64,000 nt of DNA. It comes from Tritrichomonas musculus (Eukaryota; Parabasalia; Tritrichomonadida; Tritrichomonadidae). The position numbers were made by a program, and so were the translations under genes. The notes below the pieces were generated by a model. The model was not told where the DNA came from and did no database searches. It worked only from the letters and a program-made list of their open reading frames with translations. Location of the stretch: NCBI GenBank assembly GCA_039105265.1, contig JAPFFF010000003.1, positions 1,302,001 through 1,366,000 on the forward strand, given 5' to 3'. This document shows positions 1-9,636 of this stretch, piece after piece (position 1 is the stretch's first letter; each line of letters begins with the position of its first letter).

Positions 1-2460
1 AACAGACTTATTCGGAAATTAATTTCAAAACTTTTTGAATTAAGACGTTAAGATAATATCAAAGACGTTAAAATAACTAAAACTTCATTTTTTAATTTGT
101 TTTTTTTCACAATTCGAAGCTTTAATCAATATATTATAAATTGAACAAACTTCTATTAACGCAAGTCTATCAAATCACGTAGTTGACGAAAAAATTTTGA
201 ATATTATTGCAAATATTCTTTATTTTTATATCTTTGCATTTTACTCGAAAAAATGATTAATATTATTAATATGTATCTACTTTTTCAGAGAATTAGATAT
301 TTATAAATTTCTATATAATATATATCATGTTTAAATAAATAATTTTTTGGAAAATAACATCTGTTTTCTTGAATAAGTAATTTTATTTAAATTAAAATAT
401 GTTTTTCCGAAATTTAGACTTATTCGGAAAAACAGACTTATTCGGAAATAAAAAACTTATATTATGAAAAAGTGTACTTATATCAGAAAAAGTTTTTTTT
501 TTCTCCAAAAAAAAGTTTTTCACGCGGGGCTCTAATATAAAATATACACAAAAAAAAAGAATTATTTGTACCGAAATGTTAATAAAATGTATTTTATTTT
601 CAGAAAATTAGTATATATGGTGTTTTTAAAAATCAAGATATATTGAGATTTTGAAAGTTTCCAATTACGACCAAATTTTACAAATATAATCAAATTTAAA
701 AGAGTGCATATTATGTTTACTATTTTATTCGGCTTAAATTGTTTACAAAACAATGTATTTTTATATTGATTTCTGTATTTTTAATCTAAACGTAAGGTTA
801 GGTGCTTTTGATTTTAACGGAACTTTTTTTTGAGAAAAATTCTGAAGATTTTAGGTTTTTTTGATTTTTTTAAAAAAAATGAATCAGAAGCACCTTAACA
901 AAAAGTGAAAATTGAAAAGAGCAAAAAAAATTGAATTGGTTTTTTTGATTTATCCCCCGGAAAAACAGACTTATTCGGAAATTAATTTCAAAACTTTTTG
1001 AATTAAGACGTTAAGATAATATCAAAGACGTTAAAATAACTAAAACTTCATTTTTTAATTTGTTTTTTTTCACAATTCGAAGCTTTAATCAATATATTAT
1101 AAATTGAACAAACTTCTATTAACGCAAGTCTATCAAATCACGTAGTTGACGAAAAAATTTTGAATATTATTGCAAATATTCTTTATTTTTATATCTTTGC
1201 ATTTTACTCGAAAAAATGATTAATATTATTAATATGTATCTACTTTTTCAGAGAATTAGATATTTATAAATTTCTATATAATATATATCATGTTTAAATA
1301 AATAATTTTTTGGAAAATAACATCTGTTTTCTTGAATAAGTAATTTTATTTAAATTAAAATATGTTTTTCCGAAATTTAGACTTATTCGGAAAAACAGAC
1401 TTATTCGGAAATAAAAAACTTATATTATGAAAAAGTGTACTTATATCAGAAAAAGTTTTTTTTTTCTCCAAAAAAAAGTTTTTCACGCGGGGCTCTAATA
1501 TAAAATATACACAAAAAAAAAGAATTATTTGTACCGAAATGTTAATAAAATGTATTTTATTTTCAGAAAATTAGTATATATGGTGTTTTTAAAAATCAAG
1601 ATATATTGAGATTTTGAAAGTTTCCAATTACGACCAAATTTTACAAATATAATCAAATTTAAAAGAGTGCATATTATGTTTACTATTTTATTCGGCTTAA
1701 ATTGTTTACAAAACAATGTATTTTTATATTGATTTCTGTATTTTTAATCTAAACGTAAGGTTAGGTGCTTTTGATTTTAACGGAACTTTTTTTTGAGAAA
1801 AATTCTGAAGATTTTAGGTTTTTTTGATTTTTTTAAAAAAAATGAATCAGAAGCACCTTAACAAAAAGTGAAAATTGAAAAGAGCAAAAAAAATTGAATT
1901 GGTTTTTTTGATTTATCCCCCGGAAAAACAGACTTATTCGGAAATTAATTTCAAAACTTTTTGAATTAAGACGTTAAGATAATATCAAAGACGTTAAAAT
2001 AACTAAAACTTCATTTTTTAATTTGTTTTTTTTCACAATTCGAAGCTTTAATCAATATATTATAAATTGAACAAACTTCTATTAACGCAAGTCTATCAAA
2101 TCACGTAGTTGACGAAAAAATTTTGAATATTATTGCAAATATTCTTTATTTTTATATCTTTGCATTTTACTCGAAAAAATGATTAATATTATTAATATGT
2201 ATCTACTTTTTCAGAGAATTAGATATTTATAAATTTCTATATAATATATATCATGTTTAAATAAATAATTTTTTGGAAAATAACATCTGTTTTCTTGAAT
2301 AAGTAATTTTATTTAAATTAAAATATGTTTTTCCGAAATTTAGACTTATTCGGAAAAACAGACTTATTCGGAAATAAAAAACTTATATTATGAAAAAGTG
2401 TACTTATATCAGAAAAAGTTTTTTTTTTCTCCAAAAAAAAGTTTTTCACGCGGGGCTCTA
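1..2460. repeat. 963-bp tandem repeat, about 2.5 copies
   Basis: The same sequence starts at 1, 964 and 1927, an exact spacing of 963 bp, and copies look identical by eye. The third copy stops at about 2460. Each unit is very AT-rich and contains several copies of the short motif gacttattcggaaa, some as direct repeats 17 bp apart (about 417-448), plus the rarer GC patch cacgcggggctc. A 63-codon reverse-strand open frame recurs in each unit but has no recognisable features and is probably chance. Because the window opens inside the array, its true length is unknown. It could be a satellite, a subtelomeric repeat or part of a larger element. Confidence 0.95.
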
Positions 2461-2482
2461 TTTATTTTTTAAATAAATAGAG
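2456..2482. repeat. Perfect 12-bp hairpin at the end of the tandem array
   Basis: ctctatttattt (2456-2467) pairs perfectly with aaataaatagag (2471-2482) around a 3-base loop. The left arm begins with the last bases of the truncated third repeat copy, so the array ends inside a palindrome. Confidence 0.8.
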
Positions 2483-2845
2483 CGGTTGTCCATTTGTAAA
2501 GTATTGAAAAATATTAAAAAACGCTAATTGGCTTATAATATTTTATATTTGTGGTTAAAATATATGGTTTGCTCAGATATATTCCGTTGATTATGAGAAA
2601 AAAAATTTCAATATAAAAATAAAAGTGTTTTAAAAATTTTATATTTCTCACAAAATTATAGACCGGATTTTCTCTTCATTATTTCATTCCTTTTTATAAA
2701 TTACTTTATTTTTCATATTTTATCTTTTATGAATTTATTTGAAGATTGAATTTTTGTATTATTATTTTTGGTCGATTCAAATTTCCAAATAAATTTCAAT
2801 TAATTTTTTTAATTTATTCATTTTTTAAAATATATTTATAATGAT
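2483..2845. other. AT-rich spacer, no gene seen
   Basis: Between the tandem array and Maverick 1. Both strands are stop-rich and show no recognisable protein, RNA or repeat. Confidence 0.7.
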
Positions 2846-2850
2846 ACGAA
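2846..2850. repeat. Left target-site duplication of Maverick 1 (acgaa)
   Basis: acgaa directly precedes the AGTAGT terminus and is repeated directly after the right terminus at 20322-20326. Maverick/Polinton elements are known for 5-6 bp duplications. Confidence 0.75.
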
Positions 2851-3143
2851 AGTAGTATACGTTTGCGGTGATTTCAGACCTCCCGTCTTCAATCCCCTCA
2901 AACACCCCTAATTTTGGCACTTTTTTGGTCTCCAACTACCCAATTTTAGCACTTTTTTGACCTCCAGAGTGTTGTCAGAAAACCCCCTATCACTATAGGG
3001 CATTTTGCATTCACCTTTTTGTGTCAATAAATTGCCTAAATTAAGGTCTTTCAATGGATGGAAAGTGGTGATATGAACATAATTTTGATAAAATTTTGGT
3101 ATGACATGTGATATGAAAAAAGGTATAAATAAAATTTTTGTAT
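2851..3143 (+). repeat. Left terminal inverted repeat of Maverick 1
   Basis: Matches the reverse complement of 20030-20321 nearly base for base. Similarity ends after tttttgtat at 3143. It contains the palindrome-like ccctatcactataggg and several ttttggtctcc/tttttgacctcc pairs. Confidence 0.95.
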
Positions 3144-3186
3144 GCTATACTCAAAAAGTTGCAAAAAAGAGAATCAAAAATAAATT

Positions 3187-3229
3187 ATTAAGTAGCTTTT
3201 TGAGGCGAAGCCTCAAAAAGCTACTTAAT
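3187..3229. repeat. Perfect 20-bp hairpin between two Maverick termini
   Basis: A 20-bp arm ending agctttttgaggc (3187-3206), a gaa loop, and the exact complement (3210-3229). It belongs to a series of ctttttgag/ctcaaaaag palindromes that recurs at 20745, 25904, 26038 and 26158. Confidence 0.9.
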
Positions 3230-3240
3230 TAGAGCTGTGC

Positions 3241-3392
3241 AGTAGTATACGTTTGCGGTGATTTCAGACCTCCGGTCTTCAATCCCCTCAAACAACCCTA
3301 ATTTTGGCACTTTTTTGGTCTCCAACTACCCAATTTTAGCCCTTTTTTGACCTCCAGAGTGTTGTAAGAAAATCCCCTATCACTATAGGGCA
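3241..3392 (+). repeat. Second, internal copy of the Maverick 1 terminus
   Basis: The outermost 152 bp of the TIR (2851-3002) recurs here in direct orientation with only five substitutions and no gaps, starting again with AGTAGTATACG. After ctatagggca the two copies diverge. No matching copy lies inside the right end. The 5 bp before 3241 do not match the sequence beyond the right end, so the outer copy is the functional boundary of the present insertion. Confidence 0.92.
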
Positions 3393-3555
3393 CTTCCCAT
3401 AGCGTCTTTTTGGGTCAAAAACTATCAATTATTGCCTCTTTATTGCCTCAAAAAGATGTTTGTCATACTCGCTAATAAAGTCCTGATTTCGGACCTAACG
3501 AGTTGTTTCAACTTTTTTGAAAAAAATATTTTTTATCCCCAATGCAAATACAAAA

Positions 3556-4071
3556 ATGACAAAGCCACTTTACTTGTCTGTCAATAAATTGTGTGATAAA
3601 TTGGAAGAATATATTGAGGCCCACAAAGAGAAGGACCCCGCCATCGATTCAGCCTACGAATTCTACATCATCATCGACAAAGAGTATCTCTTTCCTGACA
3701 AATATAACGCCAATAGAATAGTTTGCAGGCCCTTAGTCGTCTCAATTTATAAGAATCAACAGTTTCTATACAAAGAATTGTGTGAATTATTTGACTGCGA
3801 AAAGGTATATCTATGCTTTAACAAGAAGGGAAGCCACTACTCAATCGACACAGCAAAGAACGGAAAAAACAAGATACAGGACGTAGTTATTGTAAGGGAA
3901 CCAAAGAAATTTACAACTAAGGATGGTAAAGAGATTGAATATCATCAGATGTTTCAATATGACGCAGGCTTTTTGATTGACGAAATAGATACTAGAATTA
4001 AGTCAAATCGTCCTAATTGTGCCGGTCTGAGCAAGGATTATGGTAGATTTATCAAAGAATGTGGCATATAA
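3556..4071 (+). CDS. Maverick 1 hypothetical protein, 171 aa
   Basis: First gene from the left end of the element. The frame is open further upstream, but the first in-frame ATG is at 3556, giving 171 residues starting MTKPLYLSVNK. The protein is soluble-looking and mixed in charge, with Phe/Tyr-rich strands in the middle (residues 35-90) and a C-terminal NRPNCAGL stretch. No signal peptide, membrane segment or known motif is visible. It holds a single GSHY but lacks the spaced His/Asp/Gln/Cys pattern expected of the adenain-like Polinton protease, so I do not call it that. It lies 27 bp before the next ORF on the same strand, which suggests a role in the same late gene block, but the function is unknown. 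Confidence 0.6.
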   Translation: MTKPLYLSVNKLCDKLEEYIEAHKEKDPAIDSAYEFYIIIDKEYLFPDKYNANRIVCRPLVVSIYKNQQFLYKELCELFDCEKVYLCFNKKGSHYSIDTAKNGKNKIQDVVIVREPKKFTTKDGKEIEYHQMFQYDAGFLIDEIDTRIKSNRPNCAGLSKDYGRFIKECGI

Positions 4072-4098
4072 ATAGACCCTTATTTTTTTGTAAATCAA

Positions 4099-4721
4099 AT
4101 GAGTAAATCATCAATAAAACTTACTGCTGGACAAGTAATGCAAGGCAATAACACGCAAAAATTATTAGGATATTGTAATAGACTCAACAATGAACTGGGA
4201 TTCAATATCACTACTACGAATGCTCAGGGAGGATTACTGTCGGATAGAACATATGCCCAATATTTATCAAATGTTCTAAATGAATTCAATTGAATTTTGG
4301 TCTTCAAGCAAATGTCGTCGATAGTAATACAATAAATAGATTCATTGAAAGGTTTCAAGAAGAACATCCTATTGAAAGGGACTTGACTTATAGCGAAGAT
4401 TTAGTGGATATAAGCGATTATAGATTCAGTTCTTGGATTCAAAATACTGCCCCATTTTATAATGAATTATCCAAGAGAGTCGACAGAAGAACCCTTGCTT
4501 CGTATAACAATAAAGCTTTTCCAAGACGTATTATTCGTACGGCCATAACTTTACTCAATTCTCATAATTTTGCCGCAAATGACAACATCGATCATAGATA
4601 TGTTCGGCGTATCAATCTTGAAAGTCTTCAACATTTCGTAAATAGAGTATATTCACATAGGGAAATTCTTCCAGTCCATCCATCAAGTCCTCCAGAAACT
4701 TCACATAGGACCTTTCTTTAG
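4099..4721 (+). pseudogene. Maverick 1 hypothetical protein, frameshifted
   Basis: An ATG-started frame (4099-4293, MSKSSIKLTAGQ...) closes at a TGA just after LSNVLNEFN. A second long frame resumes in the -1 register at the same point (from about 4290, FGLQANVVDS...) and runs to a TAG at 4721. The two pieces read as one protein of about 205 residues, helix-rich and polar, so I infer a single 1-bp frameshift near 4285. The third frame is open across the stop at 4721 and continues without interruption into the next gene, so a second frameshift and a longer or fused product cannot be excluded. No family recognised. Confidence 0.5.
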
Positions 4722-4833
4722 GTTTGGAGCAGCAGAGACTTTTCCAGAATTAAATCCCTTAAACGAATTGAGAAGACCTTCTTCAACACCTCAAAATAAC
4801 AACAATAATAATACAATTTTATTTCAAAATCAA

Positions 4834-6057
4834 ATGGCACAACAAGTAAATTTACAGCAATTAGTCGATTATTACAATTCTTTTGCTCAAAATCCTGTAG
4901 ATATAAATAATAGAGAGAACAATGTCCAAGAAATTCAAAGAATAGCGATTGAATCACTAAGGCATTCACGACAAAGAGTCGGTAGAGTTGGTGGACCAAA
5001 ACAAGGAATGAATGCATTATGGGATATCGTTCTTGACAATAAAAAAGACATCAAAAGAAGAAGGAAGGCAATGACCTTTACTGGAGCTCAAGATATTGTT
5101 AATAAAAGAAATGCAGCAAATCCTAATAGCGCCCCATGGACCGTATCGGATGAAGATGTTAACGGAGATAATATTCCAGATATTATTATTAAAAATGGCA
5201 GCAACAATCCAATATACATTAATGGATACACAACAGCAAAGTCCGATTGGCCTGCACGATTTAATTTCTATACAGATTATGATGCAGCTGCTAGAAAACA
5301 ATATAGGAATGAACATGGCGGAAAATCAATCACTGTTCCAATATATCTCAAGGAGAAATTGAATTATACTTATAATAATGACCTCAACGGAAATCCACAT
5401 CATTTAGGTGAAATGACAGGCTACACAATGCCTGAATCATGGAGAGATTACAAGTTAGATGGGTACAGTTTCGTTAAGGAGAAGCGAAAGAATGCCTTTG
5501 CTAGATTCCGCGATTATGTTGTTAGTCATGTTGTTGAAGATGTTATTAACCATCTTAGGACTCAAAACATACTCGATATCACTCCTAAATTCAAGGCAAG
5601 ACTAATCATGATGGCAACATCAAAGTTAGGGAAACACTATATACTTAATACTGTTGCTCAAAAACGTCATTTCACCTCAGTAGAATCAGAAGAATTCAAG
5701 AAATGGTGTAAGAAGAGTGAAGGAAAACGAATGATTGATGCAGAAGTTTCAAGCCTTTTATTACATGTTCTTCATACTAACGGAGAGCATTGGACTGTTC
5801 AACAAAGAGCTCAACTCAGAAATAAGATTTATAATGATTTCGGACATGCTATGGTCGCATCAGCTCAAGAAGTCAATGAACGTGAAAGAGAAAATTTGAT
5901 TCATGATCAGTATACTGGACAAGAAAGACAGGGCATACAGTACGACCATCGAAATGATGATGAAGGAGGTGAATGGCATGATGGTATCACACCAGAATAT
6001 AATCAAGAACGTAATGGTGAATGGGACGCAGAAGATGATGAGGCATTCTTACAATAA
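4834..6057 (+). CDS. Conserved Maverick protein with a DxNxD loop, 407 aa
   Basis: I start it at the ATG 4834 (MAQQVNLQQLVDYYN), which follows a TTTTATTT box like those before other genes of this element. The frame is open further upstream, without ATG. The protein is clearly homologous to the one at 48066-49214 in Maverick 2: both have GAQ, an acidic calcium-loop-like segment (DVNGDNIPDIII here, about residues 107-118; DVNNDGVPDVII there), then NGYTT and SDWP. The C-terminus is acidic. In both elements it sits immediately before the packaging ATPase, which suggests a virion assembly or structural role (inference). The family is unnamed as far as I know. Confidence 0.75.
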   Translation: MAQQVNLQQLVDYYNSFAQNPVDINNRENNVQEIQRIAIESLRHSRQRVGRVGGPKQGMNALWDIVLDNKKDIKRRRKAMTFTGAQDIVNKRNAANPNSAPWTVSDEDVNGDNIPDIIIKNGSNNPIYINGYTTAKSDWPARFNFYTDYDAAARKQYRNEHGGKSITVPIYLKEKLNYTYNNDLNGNPHHLGEMTGYTMPESWRDYKLDGYSFVKEKRKNAFARFRDYVVSHVVEDVINHLRTQNILDITPKFKARLIMMATSKLGKHYILNTVAQKRHFTSVESEEFKKWCKKSEGKRMIDAEVSSLLLHVLHTNGEHWTVQQRAQLRNKIYNDFGHAMVASAQEVNERERENLIHDQYTGQERQGIQYDHRNDDEGGEWHDGITPEYNQERNGEWDAEDDEAFLQ

Positions 6058-6101
6058 ACATATCACTCCTAAACATTTTTTTGCAGTCTTTTGGGAAGTA
6101 A

Positions 6102-6916
6102 ATGAGTTTAAAAGTCGTAAATTCTATTGTCTCAGAAACTTTGAAACAAAACGCAAATAATTTATCGGGTGCTTTAATCGAGCCAATTCACGATGATATT
6201 CATATCAAATATAACTCTGTAAATGTAATTGTCGGGAAACAAAATTCTGGAAAAACCGTCATTGCTCTCCAAGAAATTATTAAAATAAGTCTGCTCGACA
6301 CACACCACTTACTAATCTATATCACGAAAAATGGCGACGAAAACGATAGGAGTTTCCAATCTCTCAAACACCTCATCAAAATGCCCTATATTACCGTTTC
6401 CGAGAAGATGGCCGTCGATTTTATCACTGAATTAATTGCTGCAAAAAACCTCTACTATCTTGTCAAGCGGGAAGGATTGGAGGAACAACTAGATGATGGA
6501 CAAAAAATGATATGTTCAAGGTCCTTCACATTACTGATTTCAGTAAAGATTTTCTCCATACCTTAATACTTTTTGACGATATTTCAAACAACAAATTATT
6601 TTCGTCCGAAGAATCGTTTTTCTCCCAACAGCTCCGAAGATGCAGACACACAAATATTTCCTACTTTTTATTGATTCAAGGATGGAAAGGCATCAAACCA
6701 CATATCAAAAATGAGATTACGACTTTGTTCGTTTTTCCTTGCTTCAACCGTCAACAGCTTCACTATATTTATTCCCAATCAGCAAGTAATTTGGACTTTG
6801 AGGAGTTCTACAATTTGTACAGGCAATTGTCTGAAGAAAAAAATTATAATCCAGATTCTCATTCCTGTCTAATTGTACAGGTATCAGAGGGAGGAGAAAC
6901 TTCTATTTCTGTCTGA
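6102..6916 (+). pseudogene. FtsK/HerA-type genome packaging ATPase, one frameshift
   Basis: The first frame (6102-6566) carries the Walker A loop VGKQNSGKT at about residues 43-51. The Walker B strand HTLILFDDIS and the C-terminal half lie in another frame, open from about 6512 to 6916. The protein at 47479-48016 in Maverick 2 shows these halves as one continuous chain, so a single frameshift near 6505-6512 breaks this copy. In Polintons this ATPase pumps DNA into capsids. The gene begins 45 bp after the previous stop on the same strand. Its last 58 bp overlap the convergent gene 6859-7251. It is inactive unless the frameshift is a sequencing error or programmed slippage. Confidence 0.85.
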
Positions 6917-7251
6917 GGATTTAAGAAATGGATGATGTTATTTATTGTTTCTTTCATAGGTTCTACCAACTTCGTTATTTCACGAATTTGCTGTATCTCT
7001 TTTTTTAGTTCATCTAGCTCGTTGCCAAAGTCAATTTCATATTGTGAATTTTGCTTCATTTTTTTGAGACTCAACACGTTCTTGATTCTAGTTATTCGAT
7101 ACCCTTTTATGAGATATAATTTAATGAGTTTATGCGTCGTAAGTTTATCCATCTCTTCTTTATTCTTGTTATAGTATAAATTAAATTCATCAACTGTATC
7201 AAACTCTTTCGTATGCTTTGAGATTGGTTCAATTACTTTGATGTCGTTCAT
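6859..7251 (-). CDS. Maverick 1 small coiled-coil protein, 130 aa
   Basis: The start is the ATG at 7251 (MNDIKVIEP); the frame extends six codons upstream without ATG. The N-terminal half is Lys/Tyr-rich. Residues about 70-110 form a strong heptad-like coiled coil (NELDELKKEIQQIREITKLV), followed by a short acidic tail. A TTTTATTT box lies upstream. It is the second of two reverse-strand genes, 32 bp after the stop of 7284-7613, and probably shares its expression with it. Its 3' end overlaps the convergent ATPase frame by 58 bp. Function unknown; an oligomeric accessory capsid or DNA-binding protein is possible. Confidence 0.6.
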   Translation of the reverse strand: MNDIKVIEPISKHTKEFDTVDEFNLYYNKNKEEMDKLTTHKLIKLYLIKGYRITRIKNVLSLKKMKQNSQYEIDFGNELDELKKEIQQIREITKLVEPMKETINNIIHFLNPQTEIEVSPPSDTCTIRQE

Positions 7252-7283
7252 TTCCTTTTCAATAAACACAAATAAAATTCATC

Positions 7284-7613
7284 TTACTTCAACAAAGGAA
7301 TATCAAATCTTCCTGGATTTCCTAAGGCTCCATAGGAGACCCCAACACTGTTGGCTGGACCATTAATTTGCTGAGACCAACTATTATTTCTTATTCCTGC
7401 GCCATTGACTCCCAAAGCCTTATTCCCAGCAAATTTTCCTGCATAATCGCCTATTTTATTGATTACATTTCCTACAGGTCCTCCTATCGCCCCACCTAGT
7501 ACTGGAGCGACTTTTGACACAATTTCAGCACCTTTTTTCAGTACCGGTAATGCTTTTCCGATTACGTTTTTTGCTCCGTTAATGATGTTTTTAAACCAAC
7601 TTCCGAATGCCAT
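7284..7613 (-). CDS. Small Gly/Ala-rich amphipathic protein, candidate membrane-active virion protein
   Basis: 109 residues beginning MAFGSWFKNIINGAKNVIGK. The first ~35 residues alternate hydrophobic and Lys positions, as in an amphipathic helix. Residues ~36-70 are rich in Gly, Ala, Val and Pro (VAPVLGGAIGGPVG), and the C-terminal third is Asn/Gly-rich. Small proteins with an N-terminal amphipathic helix next to a Gly/Ala-rich stretch are used by adenovirus-like capsids to disrupt membranes. Sequence alone supports the physical character, not the function. The gene starts 70 bp from, and is divergent to, the major capsid gene, so co-expression with the capsid is plausible. Confidence 0.6.
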   Translation of the reverse strand: MAFGSWFKNIINGAKNVIGKALPVLKKGAEIVSKVAPVLGGAIGGPVGNVINKIGDYAGKFAGNKALGVNGAGIRNNSWSQQINGPANSVGVSYGALGNPGRFDIPLLK

Positions 7614-7683
7614 TTCCTTTTAAATAAAATGTTCATATAACAAACTTTACAACTCCTTTATTGTCATTTTTATATTAAATAAA

Positions 7684-9573
7684 ATGACCTACTACAACGC
7701 ACAGACCAAAAATTTAGGAAATGATGAAGGTGATGTTCTTTCATTTTTCCAGTCAAAATTACGAAATCTCATTCAAAGAAATGGAGGAGATAATACATTT
7801 TCTTTCGTCATGGAAGAGTTCAAAGACAAAGACGCCCCACTCCCAGTCGGTACAAAAACACGTATCAAATTATCTCATTCCGGCCATACAATCACTCAAA
7901 TTGAGAAGTCTTTTACCACAATTCTCCTTGATTTCATCATTAAATTGTCCCAACCCATAGATGTCTCAGCAGATACAAATGGATTGATGAAAATATTTGT
8001 CGGATTCAAGAATTCTGTAGAATTTTATGAAGATTGTCGCTTCTGGATAAATGATAAACTCTTAGGCGCATATCGACAAGACGAACTCCAAAGAGAATCT
8101 TTCGCCTATAACTCCATCAAACCTCGTGATGCAAAAGCGACCTCAAAATATTCTCATTCTATTTGGGAAAATGTCAGTCAATTCTCCCCTTCAGTTTGCG
8201 GTTGTTATGTCGATTTAAAGGATATTGCTGATGGACAACCACATAAATTTACCATTGAATTAACCATTCCATTTGTCGACCAACTTGCTCTTCAGGCATG
8301 GCAGTTATATCCAAACGCAATTTGTGGAGAGATAGAAGAAGAGGTCAAAACATCTTTACGCGCTCTTGTCTGGGCACAAATCAATCCAAATATCGTTAAG
8401 GAAACTCTACAATTTTTGGAAGACAAAGAAATTGCTGAAGAAATGCCTGCTGTCATCCCAATCTCAAGAAAATTCACTCAAATAGGCCGTCCGTCTGTCA
8501 TAGTATCTCATTATTCCGCCAAACCAACTCCTTCCCAAAAACTTCATATCGAGTACCAAAGATACAAAGGAGCAAATGTCTATGATGACGATGTTTTGGA
8601 ACATCCAACAATTGATTTCGGATATACTGACGAAGAATTTACAAAATATGGAGTTTCAAGAGATGATGTCAATAAAAAAGAATTTGCAGAATTAATCGCA
8701 TCAGCTAATCCAGACAAACCATTGGATCCAGGAGATACGGTCAAAATTATCAAAAGTGAATTGAAAGGAGCCTTACTTGCCTCAACAAAATCAGAGAATA
8801 TCAATCTCAAAACAGAGAAAATTACTTTGGATGTCCTTGGAGGAACTATTCAATTGGGTCGTTCAAATTTGGCGGGTTTTGGCCTCAAACCAGATGTTTA
8901 TCAAGGACTTGTCAGAGAATTACAGACTCCTTTATTGATTCCATCTCAGGAACTGACAAGAGAAATATTCGAAGGAACTGCCAAAGTAAACGGTCTCGAA
9001 ATCAGTAAGTCAATTCCATTGAGAAATGCGACAAATATCACGATGATGTTTCCAAAATCTCCTGCTGACATTACTTGTTTCGACAATATTATGTATCAAA
9101 ATGTCCAGCTTGTAGTCAATAAAAGAACATATCCAGACACAGAATTTGCCAATACTTGTGCTGCAAGATTTTATCAACATCAGCTTATCGCAAACGAACT
9201 AGATGGAGCCTTAGAAGCCACACAAGAATTTGAAGACTCTTTCACGCAACCATTAAACGACCCAGCAACAGGAAAAAGATATACAAATTGCCGCTCTGAT
9301 GGTACATCTTTTGGTATAAATTTCCAACTCGAAAGGAGCAATGCCGGCTATGTATTTGACGGAATAGACACAGGAAGTACCTCAATAACCGTTACGTTCA
9401 GAGGCCAGCCAATGTATCGTGGCGATGATGACACATACTTTATTCCCGACCCAGAATATCCCAACATGCATCCTCCGTCACCAGAAGCCTGGGTCTGTTC
9501 TGATACATACTTCACTTGGAGAGTTAATGGAGTCGAATATTATCCTAATTCAGTACCACAAGGCTATGAATGA
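7684..9573 (+). CDS. Probable double-jelly-roll major capsid protein
   Basis: 629 residues, the size expected for a Polinton major capsid protein. It is beta-rich throughout, without signal peptide or membrane segment. Near residues 445-490 it has the pattern seen in the second jelly roll of such proteins: a short hydrophobic strand (NITMMFP), then TCFDN, QNVQLVVNKRTYPD, then a helix-prone segment. The C-terminal part (FRGQPMYRG) is also strand-like. It would form the capsid shell. The ATG is preceded by tattaaataaa. It diverges from the small amphipathic protein gene at 7613 and is followed by the convergent 110-aa gene. The reading frame is intact. The assignment rests on size, position and strand pattern, not on a database search. 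Confidence 0.68.
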   Translation: MTYYNAQTKNLGNDEGDVLSFFQSKLRNLIQRNGGDNTFSFVMEEFKDKDAPLPVGTKTRIKLSHSGHTITQIEKSFTTILLDFIIKLSQPIDVSADTNGLMKIFVGFKNSVEFYEDCRFWINDKLLGAYRQDELQRESFAYNSIKPRDAKATSKYSHSIWENVSQFSPSVCGCYVDLKDIADGQPHKFTIELTIPFVDQLALQAWQLYPNAICGEIEEEVKTSLRALVWAQINPNIVKETLQFLEDKEIAEEMPAVIPISRKFTQIGRPSVIVSHYSAKPTPSQKLHIEYQRYKGANVYDDDVLEHPTIDFGYTDEEFTKYGVSRDDVNKKEFAELIASANPDKPLDPGDTVKIIKSELKGALLASTKSENINLKTEKITLDVLGGTIQLGRSNLAGFGLKPDVYQGLVRELQTPLLIPSQELTREIFEGTAKVNGLEISKSIPLRNATNITMMFPKSPADITCFDNIMYQNVQLVVNKRTYPDTEFANTCAARFYQHQLIANELDGALEATQEFEDSFTQPLNDPATGKRYTNCRSDGTSFGINFQLERSNAGYVFDGIDTGSTSITVTFRGQPMYRGDDDTYFIPDPEYPNMHPPSPEAWVCSDTYFTWRVNGVEYYPNSVPQGYE

Positions 9574-9636
9574 ATATGAGTACCAGCAGGCTACGCGTAA
9601 AAAAAAACAGTAAAAAAAATGTTTTTTTGCACATCC

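Noticed and set aside
562-753. 63-codon reverse frame repeated at 1525-1716
   Set aside because: It recurs only because the DNA is a tandem repeat; Lys/Ile/Phe/Asn-rich composition and no motif.
2851-3392. Tandem termini as an LTR
   Set aside because: Matches the inverted right end; no retroelement genes. It is a Maverick terminus.
3517-3555. Upstream extension of the 171-aa gene and similar extensions at 4290, 4768, 7269, 9975 and 57477
   Set aside because: They rely on TTG or GTG starts, which are not expected in a protist nucleus; I used the first sensible ATG.
3556-4071. Adenain-like Polinton protease
   Set aside because: Only a lone GSHY and a late Cys; the spacing and the Gln-Cys signature are missing. 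No other gene in Maverick 1 fits.
5017-5316. Open frames antisense to the DxNxD protein, polymerase, fibre and RasGEF genes
   Set aside because: Shadows of well-supported genes.
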